Shown here piece by piece: positions 10,484-18,825 of a DNA stretch of 64,000 bases. This DNA is from Streptomyces sp. CB02414 (GTDB lineage: Bacteria; Actinomycetota; Actinomycetes; Streptomycetales; Streptomycetaceae), in contig NZ_LIPF01000008.1 in the NCBI RefSeq assembly GCF_001905385.1, positions 310,001 to 374,000 on the forward strand, written 5' to 3'. A model generated the notes under the pieces. That model worked only from the letters and a program-made list of their open reading frames with translations, ran no database searches and was not told the origin of the DNA. Position 1 is the first letter of the stretch, and every line of letters starts with the position of its first letter. The position numbers and the translations under genes are program-made.

Positions 10484-11767
10484 ATGCGGCGGACGGACCC
10501 CGGAGGGCACGGCCCCCACGGTCACGACCATGGCCCGGTGGGACACGGTCCCGTCCGCTACGGCCCGCACTTCCCCGACGACGGGCTGCCGGTCCTGCCC
10601 GAGCTGTCCGCCGTACTCGCCGCCGCCGCGGGCCGCGCCCAGGAGGAACCCGCCGGCGGCGCGCCCGCCCTCCTGGACGCCGCCTGCGGCTACTGGGACC
10701 GGCGCGGACTGACCACCGACCCCGGCCACGTCGCCGCCGCCCCCGGCGCGGGCGCCCTGCTGCTCGCGCTGACCGCCGCGCTCGGCGGCGACGTGCTGGT
10801 GCCCCGGCCCTGCGCCGCCTGGTGGGCGCCGTACGCGCGGCTGCTGGGCAGACCCGTCTTCCACGTGCCGACCCCGGCCGAGTCCGGCGGCGTCCCCGAT
10901 CCGTACGCCCTCCTGGAGACCGTCCGCCGGGTCCGCGCCGAGGGCGGCGACCCCCGCCTGCTCGTCCTGTCGGTCGCCGACGACCCGACCGGCACCGTCG
11001 CGCCGCCCGAGCTGCTGCACGAGACCGTGGAGGCGGCCGCGGGCGAGGGACTGCACCTGGTCAGCGACGAGACCTGGCGCGACACCCTGCACGATCCCCA
11101 CGCCACCGTGATCCTCAGCCCCGCCGAGATGCTGCGCGAGCGGGTCACCGTCGTCACCGGCCTGGCCGGCGCGCTGCTGCCGGCGGCCTGGCCCGCCGCC
11201 GTCGCCCGCTTCCCGGCGTCCGCCGCCGGGGACGGCCTGCACGCGCGTGTCCTCGACGTGCTCACCGCGCTCGGCGCCCGTGTCGCCGCGCCCGTCGCCG
11301 CCGCGGCCGGGTACGCGCTCGGCGAACCCGAACCGGTCACCGAACGCCGGACGGCCGCCGTACGCCTGCACGCGCGACTGGCCGCCGCCGCGCACGCGGC
11401 CGTCGTCGCCGCGGGCGCCACCGCCCGGCCCCCGCAGGCCGGCCGCCACCTTTACGCCGACCTCGGCCCGTTGCGCGACGCGCTCGCCGCCGAGGGCGTC
11501 GGCGACGCCCAGGAACTGGAGGACTTCCTCACCGCCCGGCTCGGCATGCCCGCCCCCGGCGGCCACCGCTTCGGCGACGACCTGCCGGCCCTGCGCGTAC
11601 GGCTCGCCACCGGCCCCCTGCTCGGCAGCGGCACCGGCGAGCGGCGCGCGGAATGCCTCACGTCCCCCGACCCGTTGGAACTGCCACAGGTGCAACGCGC
11701 GTTGGTCCGTCTGGAGTCGGTCTTCGGCGACCTGCGCGACGCTCAGCGATGGGAGCCTCCTCGATGA
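10484..11767 (+). CDS. Aminotransferase-fold protein lacking any lysine (pseudoenzyme?)
   Basis: A 427-residue protein with the layout of fold-type I class I/II aminotransferases: ligand-pocket DDPTG at 166-170, SDE at 194-196, and the substrate-binding Arg region LRVRLATG at about 370-377. The segment that normally carries the Schiff-base lysine reads VTVVTGLAGALLPAAWPAAV (221-240). No lysine occurs there or anywhere else in the protein, so an internal aldimine with PLP is impossible. The N terminus is His-rich (GGHGPHGHDHGPVGHG). The start is the ATG after GGAGGCACGC. Its stop overlaps the MBL gene start as ATGA, so the two are translationally coupled. A SigB-type -10 (GGGTAC, 10407-10412) lies upstream. 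Confidence 0.8.
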   Translation: MRRTDPGGHGPHGHDHGPVGHGPVRYGPHFPDDGLPVLPELSAVLAAAAGRAQEEPAGGAPALLDAACGYWDRRGLTTDPGHVAAAPGAGALLLALTAALGGDVLVPRPCAAWWAPYARLLGRPVFHVPTPAESGGVPDPYALLETVRRVRAEGGDPRLLVLSVADDPTGTVAPPELLHETVEAAAGEGLHLVSDETWRDTLHDPHATVILSPAEMLRERVTVVTGLAGALLPAAWPAAVARFPASAAGDGLHARVLDVLTALGARVAAPVAAAAGYALGEPEPVTERRTAAVRLHARLAAAAHAAVVAAGATARPPQAGRHLYADLGPLRDALAAEGVGDAQELEDFLTARLGMPAPGGHRFGDDLPALRVRLATGPLLGSGTGERRAECLTSPDPLELPQVQRALVRLESVFGDLRDAQRWEPPR

Positions 11768-12828
11768 CGCAGCAGCCCCGGTCGACCGCGAGCACCCCCA
11801 CTCCCGCCGTGGACGCGGACGCGCCGCCGGCCGAACCCTCCCCGGCCCCCTCGCCCTCCCCGCCGCTCGCCGATCCCCGGCCGCCGGCCGAGCACCGGGT
11901 CTGGCCGCGCACCTTCCACGACCGGCTGACCGCACCGCTGCCCGGACTGAAGGCCATCGCGAGATTCGCCCGCGAGGGGGCGGTCAGACCCGGCCCCGAA
12001 GGCCTCGCCGACATCCCCCGGCTGCCGTACGAGCCCGGCCCGCTGCCCCGAGTGGATGCCCGCACCGTCGCCGTCACCTGGGCGGGACACGCCAGCTGGG
12101 TGGTGCGGATCGGCGGGCTCACCGTGCTGACCGACCCGGTCTGGTCCCGCCGCATCCTCGGTACCCCGGCCCGCGTCACGCCCGTCGGCGTTCCCTGGAG
12201 CGCCCTGCCGCGCATCGACGCGGTCGTCATCAGCCACAACCACTACGACCACCTGGACGCCCCGACCCTGCGCAGGCTCCCGCGCGACACCCCCGTCCTC
12301 GCGCCGGCCGGGCTCGGCCGCTGGTTCCACCGCCGCCGCTTCACCCGCGTCACCGAGCTGGACTGGTGGGAGGCGACGGAGCTGGGCGGCGTCCGCTTCG
12401 ACTTCGTACCGGCCCACCACTGGTCCAAGCGCACCCTCACCGACACCTGCCGCACCCTGTGGGGCGGCTGGGTCCTCACCGCGCCCGACGGCCGGCGCGT
12501 CTACTTCGCCGGCGACACCGGGTACGGCCACTGGTTCGCCCGCATCGGCCGCCGCTACCCCGGGATCGACCTCGCCCTGCTCCCCATCGGCGCCTACGAT
12601 CCCCGCTGGTGGCTCCGGGACGTCCACTGCGACCCGGAGGAGGCGGTGCGGGCCGCCCAGGACGTCGGTGCCCGCCGGATGGCGCCGATGCACTGGGGCA
12701 CGTTCGTCCTGTCCGCGGAACCGGTCCTGGAACCCCTCACCCGCGTACGCACCGCCTGGCAACGCGCCGGCCTGCCCCGCGAGCACCTGTGGGACCTCCC
12801 GGTCGGCGGCTCCCGCGTACTGGGATGA
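11764..12828 (+). CDS. MBL-fold hydrolase, NAPE-PLD/UlaG-like
   Basis: A 354-residue protein. A disordered Pro/Ala/Ser N terminus (about 45 residues) precedes a metallo-beta-lactamase fold: VTWAGHASWVVRIGGLTVLTDPVWS, metal motif SHNHYDHLD, PAHHWS, YFAGDTGYG and the late His in MHWGTF. This arrangement, with WAGHAS at the entry strand and DPVWS after it, is typical of NAPE-PLD-like phospholipase D and UlaG-like hydrolases. The substrate may be a phosphodiester lipid but is not shown. The ATG overlaps the preceding stop, so it is the second gene of a coupled pair with the lysine-less aminotransferase-fold protein. A second MBL protein of related family lies 1.7 kb downstream on the other strand. 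Confidence 0.85.
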   Translation: MTQQPRSTASTPTPAVDADAPPAEPSPAPSPSPPLADPRPPAEHRVWPRTFHDRLTAPLPGLKAIARFAREGAVRPGPEGLADIPRLPYEPGPLPRVDARTVAVTWAGHASWVVRIGGLTVLTDPVWSRRILGTPARVTPVGVPWSALPRIDAVVISHNHYDHLDAPTLRRLPRDTPVLAPAGLGRWFHRRRFTRVTELDWWEATELGGVRFDFVPAHHWSKRTLTDTCRTLWGGWVLTAPDGRRVYFAGDTGYGHWFARIGRRYPGIDLALLPIGAYDPRWWLRDVHCDPEEAVRAAQDVGARRMAPMHWGTFVLSAEPVLEPLTRVRTAWQRAGLPREHLWDLPVGGSRVLG

Positions 12829-12861
12829 CATCGCGCGGGGAGCCGCAGCCCCTGCCCGGAC

Positions 12862-13060
12862 GGACTGCCCAGACCCGGGATCCGGACGCGACACACGGAC
12901 GCGACGCTCGGATGTGATGCCTGGACATGAGGCCGGGACGCGATGCCTGGACGCGAGACGCGAGACGCGAGGCGCGGACACGAGACTCGGGTACGACGCC
13001 CGGACGCGGGGCCCGGACGCAGCGACCGGCCCCCGCGTCCCCGGCACGCCCCCGCACTCG
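12862..13060. repeat. Degenerate GGACGCGA-type repeat spacer
   Basis: The 292-bp spacer between the convergent MBL and DedA genes is filled with many partial copies of GGACGCGA and CGAGACGCGA at 8-14 bp intervals. No gene or hairpin is convincing. It resembles the island at 804-1385 in position (convergent ends) but not in unit sequence. Confidence 0.65.
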
Positions 13061-13120
13061 CAGGGTGACCGCCTGCCGACGTCCATCCCCAGCCCCGCTC
13101 CCCGTCCCACCGCCGGAGAC

Positions 13121-13747
13121 CTACGCCTTGGCGGGCCCCCGAAACCGCCGCCACACGCTCGGCGCGCCACTGACCAGCACCGTCAGGGCGATCGCCGCTG
13201 CCACGCCCTCCCACGGCTTGCTGAACAGGGCGCCGCTCAGGATGCCGATCAGCTGGTACGTCACCGCCCAGGCCAGGCAGGCCGGGAGGTTGCCCCGGGC
13301 GAAGCGGCGCAACGGCCACTCGGCCAGCAGGCAGGCCAGCATCACGGGTATGCGGCCCGCCGGCACCAGCCGCGACAGCACCAGCACCGCGACGTCGTGC
13401 TCGGCGAGCTTCTCCTGCGCCTGCTCCAGCCGGTCCTCGGGCGCCCGGGACCGGATCGCCTCCAGCCAGCGCGAGCCGTTCTTCGAACCGACCCCGCGCC
13501 GCCCCAGCCAGTACAGCGCCATGTCCCCGCAGAACGCGGCCAGCGACGCGGTGGCGAACACCATCAGCATCGAGAACGGCAGCGTCTGGTGCATCGCCAC
13601 CACGGCCGCCGAACTGACCAGCGCCCCCGTCGGCACCACCGGTACCAGCGCCCCGATCAGCACCAGCAGGAACAGCGAGGGATAACCGAACGCCTGCTGG
13701 GCCGGCTCGGTCGTAATGCTCGTCACGGCGGTGCCCAGCGTGCTCAC
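13121..13747 (-). CDS. DedA-family membrane protein
   Basis: A 208-residue polytopic protein with the DedA signature: LFLLVLIGALVPVVPTGALV at the N terminus, MALYWLGRRGVGSK, and the Arg/Gly stretch RLVPAGRIPVMLACLLAEWPLRRFARGN, followed by a C-terminal helix. DedA proteins are inner-membrane lipid scramblases or transporters that recycle undecaprenyl phosphate or phosphatidylethanolamine and support envelope homeostasis. The GTG start overlaps the stop of the upstream MBL gene (GTGA), so the two are translationally coupled. An MBL hydrolase paired with a lipid transporter hints at lipid-linked phosphoester turnover. Confidence 0.88.
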   Translation of the reverse strand: MSTLGTAVTSITTEPAQQAFGYPSLFLLVLIGALVPVVPTGALVSSAAVVAMHQTLPFSMLMVFATASLAAFCGDMALYWLGRRGVGSKNGSRWLEAIRSRAPEDRLEQAQEKLAEHDVAVLVLSRLVPAGRIPVMLACLLAEWPLRRFARGNLPACLAWAVTYQLIGILSGALFSKPWEGVAAAIALTVLVSGAPSVWRRFRGPAKA

Positions 13748-14517
13748 CGCGCGACCTCCACGCGCACACTCTCACCGTGCCCCAGCCGGTGCACCGCCAC
13801 GCCCGGCGCACGCAGCGCCGCCAGGCGCACGAACTCGTCACCCGGCGTGTGGAACTCGTGCGGGCGCACCGCGTCCATCCCGATCGGCCAGTACGTGCCG
13901 TAGTGCACCGGCACCGCCGTGCGCGGCGCCAGCCGGGCCAGCGCCTCGGCCGCCCGCCCCGCGTCCAGGTGCTCGGAGCCCAGGTACGGCCCCCAGCCGC
14001 CCACCGGCAGCAGCGCCGCGTCGACCGGCCCGACCTCCTTCTCCATGCCGTCGAACAGGCCGGTGTCCCCGGCGAAGTACGTCCGGGCCTCGCCCTCGAC
14101 GACGTAGCCGAGGGCGGGGGAGCGGTGCGGGCCGAGTGGCAGCCGGCGCCCGTCGTGCCGGGCCGGCACCGCCCGTACCCGCAGGTCACCGACGGTCGTC
14201 TCGTCGCCGGGCGCCACCTCGGTCAGCTTCAGGTGCCCGAGCCTGCGCATCCCCGGCACCGCACGCGGCGCGCCCCGGGGCACGAGCAGGCGCGTGCCCG
14301 GCGCGAGCCGCGCGAGCGACGGCACGTGCAGGTGGTCGGCGTGCAGGTGCGACACCAGCGCCAGGTCCGCGCGCCAGGCGTCCGGCGGCGGCACCGCGCC
14401 CCGTCTGCGGCGCAGGTGGGCGAGCCGGCGGACGAACAGCGGATCGGTGAGCACGCGTATGTCCGAGTCCTCGACCGTGCAGGTGGCGTGACCCCACCAC
14501 GTGAGCTCCACCGGCAC
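13744..14517 (-). CDS. MBL-fold metallohydrolase (UlaG/YycJ-like)
   Basis: A 257-residue protein beginning VPVELTWWGHATCTVEDSDIRVLTDPLFVRR. It carries the metal motif SHLHADHLH, the Asp ligand in YFAGDTGLFDGM and the late His in VPVHYGTYWP. Members are zinc or manganese hydrolases of phosphoester or lactone bonds. The substrate is unknown. The GTG at 14517 has GGAGGCAAAGAG in front and gives the conserved WWGHA start; an in-frame extension to 14601 lacks a ribosome site and would overlap the divergent gene. It is the first gene of a coupled pair with DedA. Confidence 0.87.
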   Translation of the reverse strand: MPVELTWWGHATCTVEDSDIRVLTDPLFVRRLAHLRRRRGAVPPPDAWRADLALVSHLHADHLHVPSLARLAPGTRLLVPRGAPRAVPGMRRLGHLKLTEVAPGDETTVGDLRVRAVPARHDGRRLPLGPHRSPALGYVVEGEARTYFAGDTGLFDGMEKEVGPVDAALLPVGGWGPYLGSEHLDAGRAAEALARLAPRTAVPVHYGTYWPIGMDAVRPHEFHTPGDEFVRLAALRAPGVAVHRLGHGESVRVEVAR

Positions 14518-14599
14518 CTCTTTGCCTCCTTCGCGCGACTCCCCGAAGCCTACGTCCAGGAGTAGGGTCGGCGGCGAAACGGGAGGTGAGGGGGACACC

Positions 14600-15001
14600 A
14601 TGGGGCTGGTGAGGGTGACGGCGATCGCGAGTCTGACGCCGCTGGAGCAGCTGGACGACGACCCCTTCCTGGTCGACTCCCGCAGCCAGCACGCGATGTG
14701 CGCCCGCTGGGCCGCGGAACAGGGCTACGTCGTCGCGCGAGAACTGCTGGTGCGCGGACTGCGGCCCGACCACGACGCCCTGTGGGACGGGGTGCGCCCC
14801 GGGCACGACCTGTTCGTCGCGCCCAGCCGCCGGGTGCTGGAGAGCGCGCTGTCGTCCGTGGAGGCGTTCGCCGCCGAGTGCGCGCGGCGCGGCGTCCGCG
14901 TGGAGACCGTCGGCCGTGCCGAACCGGCGTACGACGCCCGGATGAAGGCGTGCGTGCACCGGCGCCTGTCCATGCCGACGGCCGGGTACGACGGCCGCTG
15001 A
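14600..15001 (+). CDS. Hypothetical protein, weakly like a serine-recombinase N-terminal domain
   Basis: A 133-residue protein starting MGLVRVTAIASLTPLEQL behind a strong GGAGGTGAGGGGG site. Several blocks recall the resolvase catalytic domain: SRSQHAMCARWAAEQGYVVAREL (compare the Q...C..WA...GY.V segment), then GHDLFVAPSRRV (compare D.LVV....R), then FAAECARRGVRVETV. There is no DNA-binding tail. The usual Arg-x-Ser active-site motif is not clear; VTAIASL could hold the serine. It may be a degenerate resolvase fold adapted to another job, or an unrelated alpha/beta protein. It is divergent from the MBL-DedA pair. Confidence 0.5.
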   Translation: MGLVRVTAIASLTPLEQLDDDPFLVDSRSQHAMCARWAAEQGYVVARELLVRGLRPDHDALWDGVRPGHDLFVAPSRRVLESALSSVEAFAAECARRGVRVETVGRAEPAYDARMKACVHRRLSMPTAGYDGR

Positions 15002-15108
15002 CACCTCGCTGCGGGGGGTGAACCGGACCCGGGGGGACAAACGGGCGCTCCGGAGCGTTGTGGCAGGGTGGGGAAGGCCCGTGCCGACCACGGGCCGGGA
15101 CGTGAGGT

Positions 15109-17253
15109 GTGCGGAGCGTGGGTGGAGGGCGTTGGCGCCGGGTCGCCAGTCAGATCGGCCGGAGTGTCGCGGTGTGGGCCGTGTCCACCCTCACCATGCT
15201 CGCGCTCGCCGGCATCCTGCCGGACTTCCGGCTCCAGTCGCCGGACGGGGACAGCGCCACCGACATCGCCGTGACCGCCGCCGTCGGAGCCGGCGCCTTC
15301 GGTCTGCTGTCCGCCCTGGTGTGGCCGCTGATGGTCCGGCTGCTGCTCCTGGTACCGACGCTCGTCCTCGGGCTGCTGGTCTTCTTCCTCAACGGCGGGC
15401 TGCTGCTCCTCGCCATCGACATCAACCCGGCCGGGCGCGGCGGCGTCGCCCCCGAGACGGCGGTCGTGGTGGCCGCCGTCATGTCCGCCGTCGCCTCCGC
15501 CACCGGCGGTGCGCTGGCCGTGCGCGACGACGACGCCTACCGGCGCCGGCTCTACCGCCTCGCCGACCGCCGCCGCAGATCCGGCCCGCCCTGCCCGGCC
15601 GGCCCCGGCACCGTCTTCCTGCAACTGGACGGCGTCGGCCACGACGTCCTGCTGGACGCCGTCGACGCCGGGCACATGCCGACCGTCGCCCGCTGGCTCG
15701 GCCGCGACGGTGACTCCGCCACCCACCGCCTCGCCCCGTGGCGCACCGACTGGTCCAGCCAGACCGGCGCCAGCCAGCTCGGCATCCTGCACGGCTCCAA
15801 CCACGACGTCCCCGCCTTCCGCTGGTTCGAGAAGGACACCGGCGAGGTCGTGGTCTGCAACCGCCCCACCAGCGCCGCCGAACTCCAGCGCCGCGCCATC
15901 GAGCACACCGGCGACGGGGGGCTGCTGACCTTCGACGGCGCCAGCCGCGGCAACCTCTTCAGCGGCGGCGCCGACGAACAGGCCCTCGTCCTGTCCATCG
16001 CGACCCGCCGCCGCAGCAAGGAGAACCGCTCCCGGTCGGGCTACTTCGCCTACTTCTCCGACCCGGCCAACGCGGTGCGCACCGCGATGTCCTTCGTCGC
16101 CGAGGTGTGCCGGGAGATCGGCCAGTCCACCCGCGCCCGCGTCCACAAGGTCCGCCCCCGCGTCTCCCGCGGCGGCCTCTACCCCTTCGTCCGCGCCTTC
16201 GCCACCGTCGTCGAACGGGACGTCGTCGTCGCCGCGGTGATGGGCGACATGCTCGCCGGCCGCACCGCCGTCTACGCCGACCTGGTCGCCTACGACGAGG
16301 TCGCGCACCACTCCGGACCGCGCGGCCGGGACGCCGCGAAGGTCCTCCAGCGGCTCGACCGGTCCCTCGCACTGATCGAGAAGGTCGCCGAGCACGCCCC
16401 CCGCAAGTACCGGATCGTCGTCCTGTCCGACCACGGCCAGAGCCCCGGCGAGACCTTCCGCGCCCGCTACGGCCTCACCCTCGGCGACCTGGTCCGGGCC
16501 GGCTGCGGGCTGCCCGTGCCCCGCCGCGCCCAGCGCACCCGCAGCGGCGCCGAGGCCCGCAACACCGTACGGGCCGCCCTGCACCGGCCCGTCGAGGAGG
16601 GCGCCGAGCAGCAGCGCCCCGCCGACCGTCCCGGCGGCCGCCGCTCCGACCCGATCGTGCTGGCCTCCGGCAACCTGGGCCTGGTCTCCTTCCCGGACGT
16701 CCACCACCGGATGACCCGGGAGGAGATCGACGCCCGCTACCCGGCCCTGCTGCCGACCCTCGCCAACCACCCCGGCATCGGCTTCCTGCTCGTCGACAGC
16801 GAGGAACACGACGGTGTGGTGCTCGGCGCGCGCGGCGCGGAGATCCCGCTGGACCGGCTCGACGAGGACCCCGGCCCGCTCGCGCCCTTCGGCCCCGGCG
16901 CCGCCGACGCCGTCCGGCGCACCCACTCCTTCCCGCACACCGCCGACATCATGGTCAACTCCTTCCACGACCCGGCCGACGGCGAGGTGCTCGCCTTCGA
17001 GGAGCAGATCGGCTCCCACGGCGGACTCGGCGGCGCCCAGTCCCGGGCCTTCCTGCTCTCCCCGGTCGTCCTGTCCGCGCCGGCCGACGACGGCACGGAG
17101 ATCTCCGGCGCCGAGGCCGTCCACCGGGTGCTGCGCCGCTGGCTGCGCGAGTCCAACGGACCCCAGGTGCCCGTGGAGGATCCCCGGCCCAGGGCCGTCG
17201 GCGGCGGACCTTTTCCGGTCCCGGACGGGGTCGTGCAGGACAAAAGTGCCTGA
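15109..17253 (+). CDS. Membrane-anchored alkaline-phosphatase-superfamily phosphodiesterase
   Basis: A 714-residue protein. An N-terminal four-helix membrane module (about 18-36, 55-75, 77-103, 115-138), often called phage-holin-family, is joined to a nucleotide pyrophosphatase/phosphodiesterase-type domain. That domain has LDGVGHD (metal Asp174), SSQTGASQ (Thr nucleophile near 219), AYDEVAHHSG (metal Asp and His), VLSDHGQSPG (Asp-His) and GSHGGLGG (His). All the metal-binding blocks of the superfamily are present, so it is probably active. The topology places the large domain on one side of the membrane after four spans. GTG 15109 or GTG 15118 could be the start. The APC permease gene follows by 84 bases. 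Confidence 0.8.
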   Translation: MRSVGGGRWRRVASQIGRSVAVWAVSTLTMLALAGILPDFRLQSPDGDSATDIAVTAAVGAGAFGLLSALVWPLMVRLLLLVPTLVLGLLVFFLNGGLLLLAIDINPAGRGGVAPETAVVVAAVMSAVASATGGALAVRDDDAYRRRLYRLADRRRRSGPPCPAGPGTVFLQLDGVGHDVLLDAVDAGHMPTVARWLGRDGDSATHRLAPWRTDWSSQTGASQLGILHGSNHDVPAFRWFEKDTGEVVVCNRPTSAAELQRRAIEHTGDGGLLTFDGASRGNLFSGGADEQALVLSIATRRRSKENRSRSGYFAYFSDPANAVRTAMSFVAEVCREIGQSTRARVHKVRPRVSRGGLYPFVRAFATVVERDVVVAAVMGDMLAGRTAVYADLVAYDEVAHHSGPRGRDAAKVLQRLDRSLALIEKVAEHAPRKYRIVVLSDHGQSPGETFRARYGLTLGDLVRAGCGLPVPRRAQRTRSGAEARNTVRAALHRPVEEGAEQQRPADRPGGRRSDPIVLASGNLGLVSFPDVHHRMTREEIDARYPALLPTLANHPGIGFLLVDSEEHDGVVLGARGAEIPLDRLDEDPGPLAPFGPGAADAVRRTHSFPHTADIMVNSFHDPADGEVLAFEEQIGSHGGLGGAQSRAFLLSPVVLSAPADDGTEISGAEAVHRVLRRWLRESNGPQVPVEDPRPRAVGGGPFPVPDGVVQDKSA

Positions 17254-17337
17254 TTTGGAGCCGTGCCCGGCCGTGCCGGACCATGGGCGCCGTCCCGGCG
17301 ATCCCGGGCACCAGTTCCAAGGAAGGCGCACCACCCC

Positions 17338-18750
17338 ATGCACGACACCGGGACCGTCCCCCCACCGGCTCCGGCCCCGCAGGAGACCCCCGCGGCCCCC
17401 GGTTCCACCCCCGCCCCCGAGGGCACCAGGCACGCCCGCCGCTTCGGGCTCCCCGTCGCCACCGCCCTGGTCATGGGCAACATCATCGGCGGCGGCATCT
17501 TCCTGCTCCCGGCCTCCGTCGCCCCCTTCGGCACCATCAGCCTGCTCGCCTTCGGCGTCCTCACCGTCGGCGCCATCGCGCTCGCCCTGGTCTTCGGCCG
17601 CCTCGCCCAGCGCGACCCGCGCACCGGCGGCCCCTACGTCTACGCCCGCGAGGCCTTCGGCGACTTCGCCGGCTTCCTCGCCGCCTGGACGTACTGGATC
17701 ACCACCTGGGTGTCCAACGCGGCCCTCGCCGTCGCCGCCGTCGGCTACCTCGACGTCCTGATCCCGGTGGGCGACCATCGCTGGACCGCCTGCCTGGCCG
17801 CCCTCGTCATCCAGTGGCTGCCCGCGCTCGCCAACTTCGCCGGCACCCGCTACGTCGGTGCCGTCCAGCTCGTCGCCACCGTCCTGAAGTTCGCGCCGCT
17901 CCTGCTCGTCGCCGTCGGCGGCCTGTTCTTCTTCGACGCCGACAACCTGGGCCCGTTCAACGCCACCGGCGGCAGCGGTATCGGCGCGGTCTCGGCCGCC
18001 GCCGCGATCCTGCTCTTCTCCTACCTCGGCGTGGAGTCCGCCGCCGTCAGCGCCGGCGAGGTCAAGGACCCCCGCCGCACGGTCGGCCGCGCCACCGTCA
18101 TCGGCACCGCGGGCGCCGCCCTCGTCTACCTGCTGGGCACCCTCTCGGTCTTCGGCACGGTCGCCCACGACCGCCTGGTCGACTCCACCGCCCCCTTCTC
18201 GGACGCCGTCGACGCCATGTTCGGCGGTGCCTGGGGCGGCTGGGCCGTCGCGCTGGCCGCCCTGGTCTCCATGACCGGCTGCCTCAACGGCTGGACCCTG
18301 CTCAGCGCCCAGACCCCGTATGCGGCGGCCAAGGACGGCCTCTTCCCGGCCGCGTTCGCGCGCAAGCGGCGCGGGGTCCCCACCGTCGGCGTCGGCGTCA
18401 CCGTCGTCCTCGCCTCCCTGCTCACCGTCTACAACTACACGGCCGGCTCGGCGAAGGTCTTCGAGATCCTGGTCCTCGTCACCACCTTCACCGCGACCGT
18501 GCCGTACCTGCTGGCCACCGCCGCCCAGCTCTTCCACCTGCTCTCCGGCCAGGGCGAGAAGGTCGACCGGACCCGGCTGGTCCGGGACGGCGTGATCGCG
18601 GCGGTCGCGGCGGCCTTCTCCCTGTGGCTCGTCGCGGGCGCCGGTTACGCGGCGGTCTACCAGGGCGTGCTGTTCCTCTTCGCGGGCGTGCTCGTGTACG
18701 CGGTGATGGCAGCCCGCAGGCGGCGCGCGGAGGGTCCCGCCGCACCGTAA
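17338..18750 (+). CDS. APC-family amino acid permease
   Basis: A 470-residue protein with about 12 membrane segments after a 40-residue Pro/Ala-rich cytosolic tail. The APC fingerprint GNIIGGGIFLLPASVAPFG in the first span is diagnostic, and YVYAREAFGDFAGFLAAWTYW and LLFSYLGVESAAVSAGEVKDP are conserved family blocks. The latter resembles arginine/ornithine and agmatine antiporters (YjeH/AdiC branch). It moves amino acids or polyamines; the substrate is not fixed by sequence. The start is the ATG at 17338; AAGGAAGG precedes it at a slightly long 12-base spacing. It likely shares a transcript with the upstream phosphodiesterase. Confidence 0.88.
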   Translation: MHDTGTVPPPAPAPQETPAAPGSTPAPEGTRHARRFGLPVATALVMGNIIGGGIFLLPASVAPFGTISLLAFGVLTVGAIALALVFGRLAQRDPRTGGPYVYAREAFGDFAGFLAAWTYWITTWVSNAALAVAAVGYLDVLIPVGDHRWTACLAALVIQWLPALANFAGTRYVGAVQLVATVLKFAPLLLVAVGGLFFFDADNLGPFNATGGSGIGAVSAAAAILLFSYLGVESAAVSAGEVKDPRRTVGRATVIGTAGAALVYLLGTLSVFGTVAHDRLVDSTAPFSDAVDAMFGGAWGGWAVALAALVSMTGCLNGWTLLSAQTPYAAAKDGLFPAAFARKRRGVPTVGVGVTVVLASLLTVYNYTAGSAKVFEILVLVTTFTATVPYLLATAAQLFHLLSGQGEKVDRTRLVRDGVIAAVAAAFSLWLVAGAGYAAVYQGVLFLFAGVLVYAVMAARRRRAEGPAAP

Positions 18751-18825
18751 TTCGGCTGCGCGGGACCGGCGGGGGACCCACACTGGTGCGGTCCCCTTCC
18801 GACACCCCTCTCGAGGAGCCCCTGC

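Noticed and set aside
15109..15500. Phage-holin label of the membrane module as a sign of prophage
   Set aside because: No other phage gene is present and the helices are fused to a phosphodiesterase domain.
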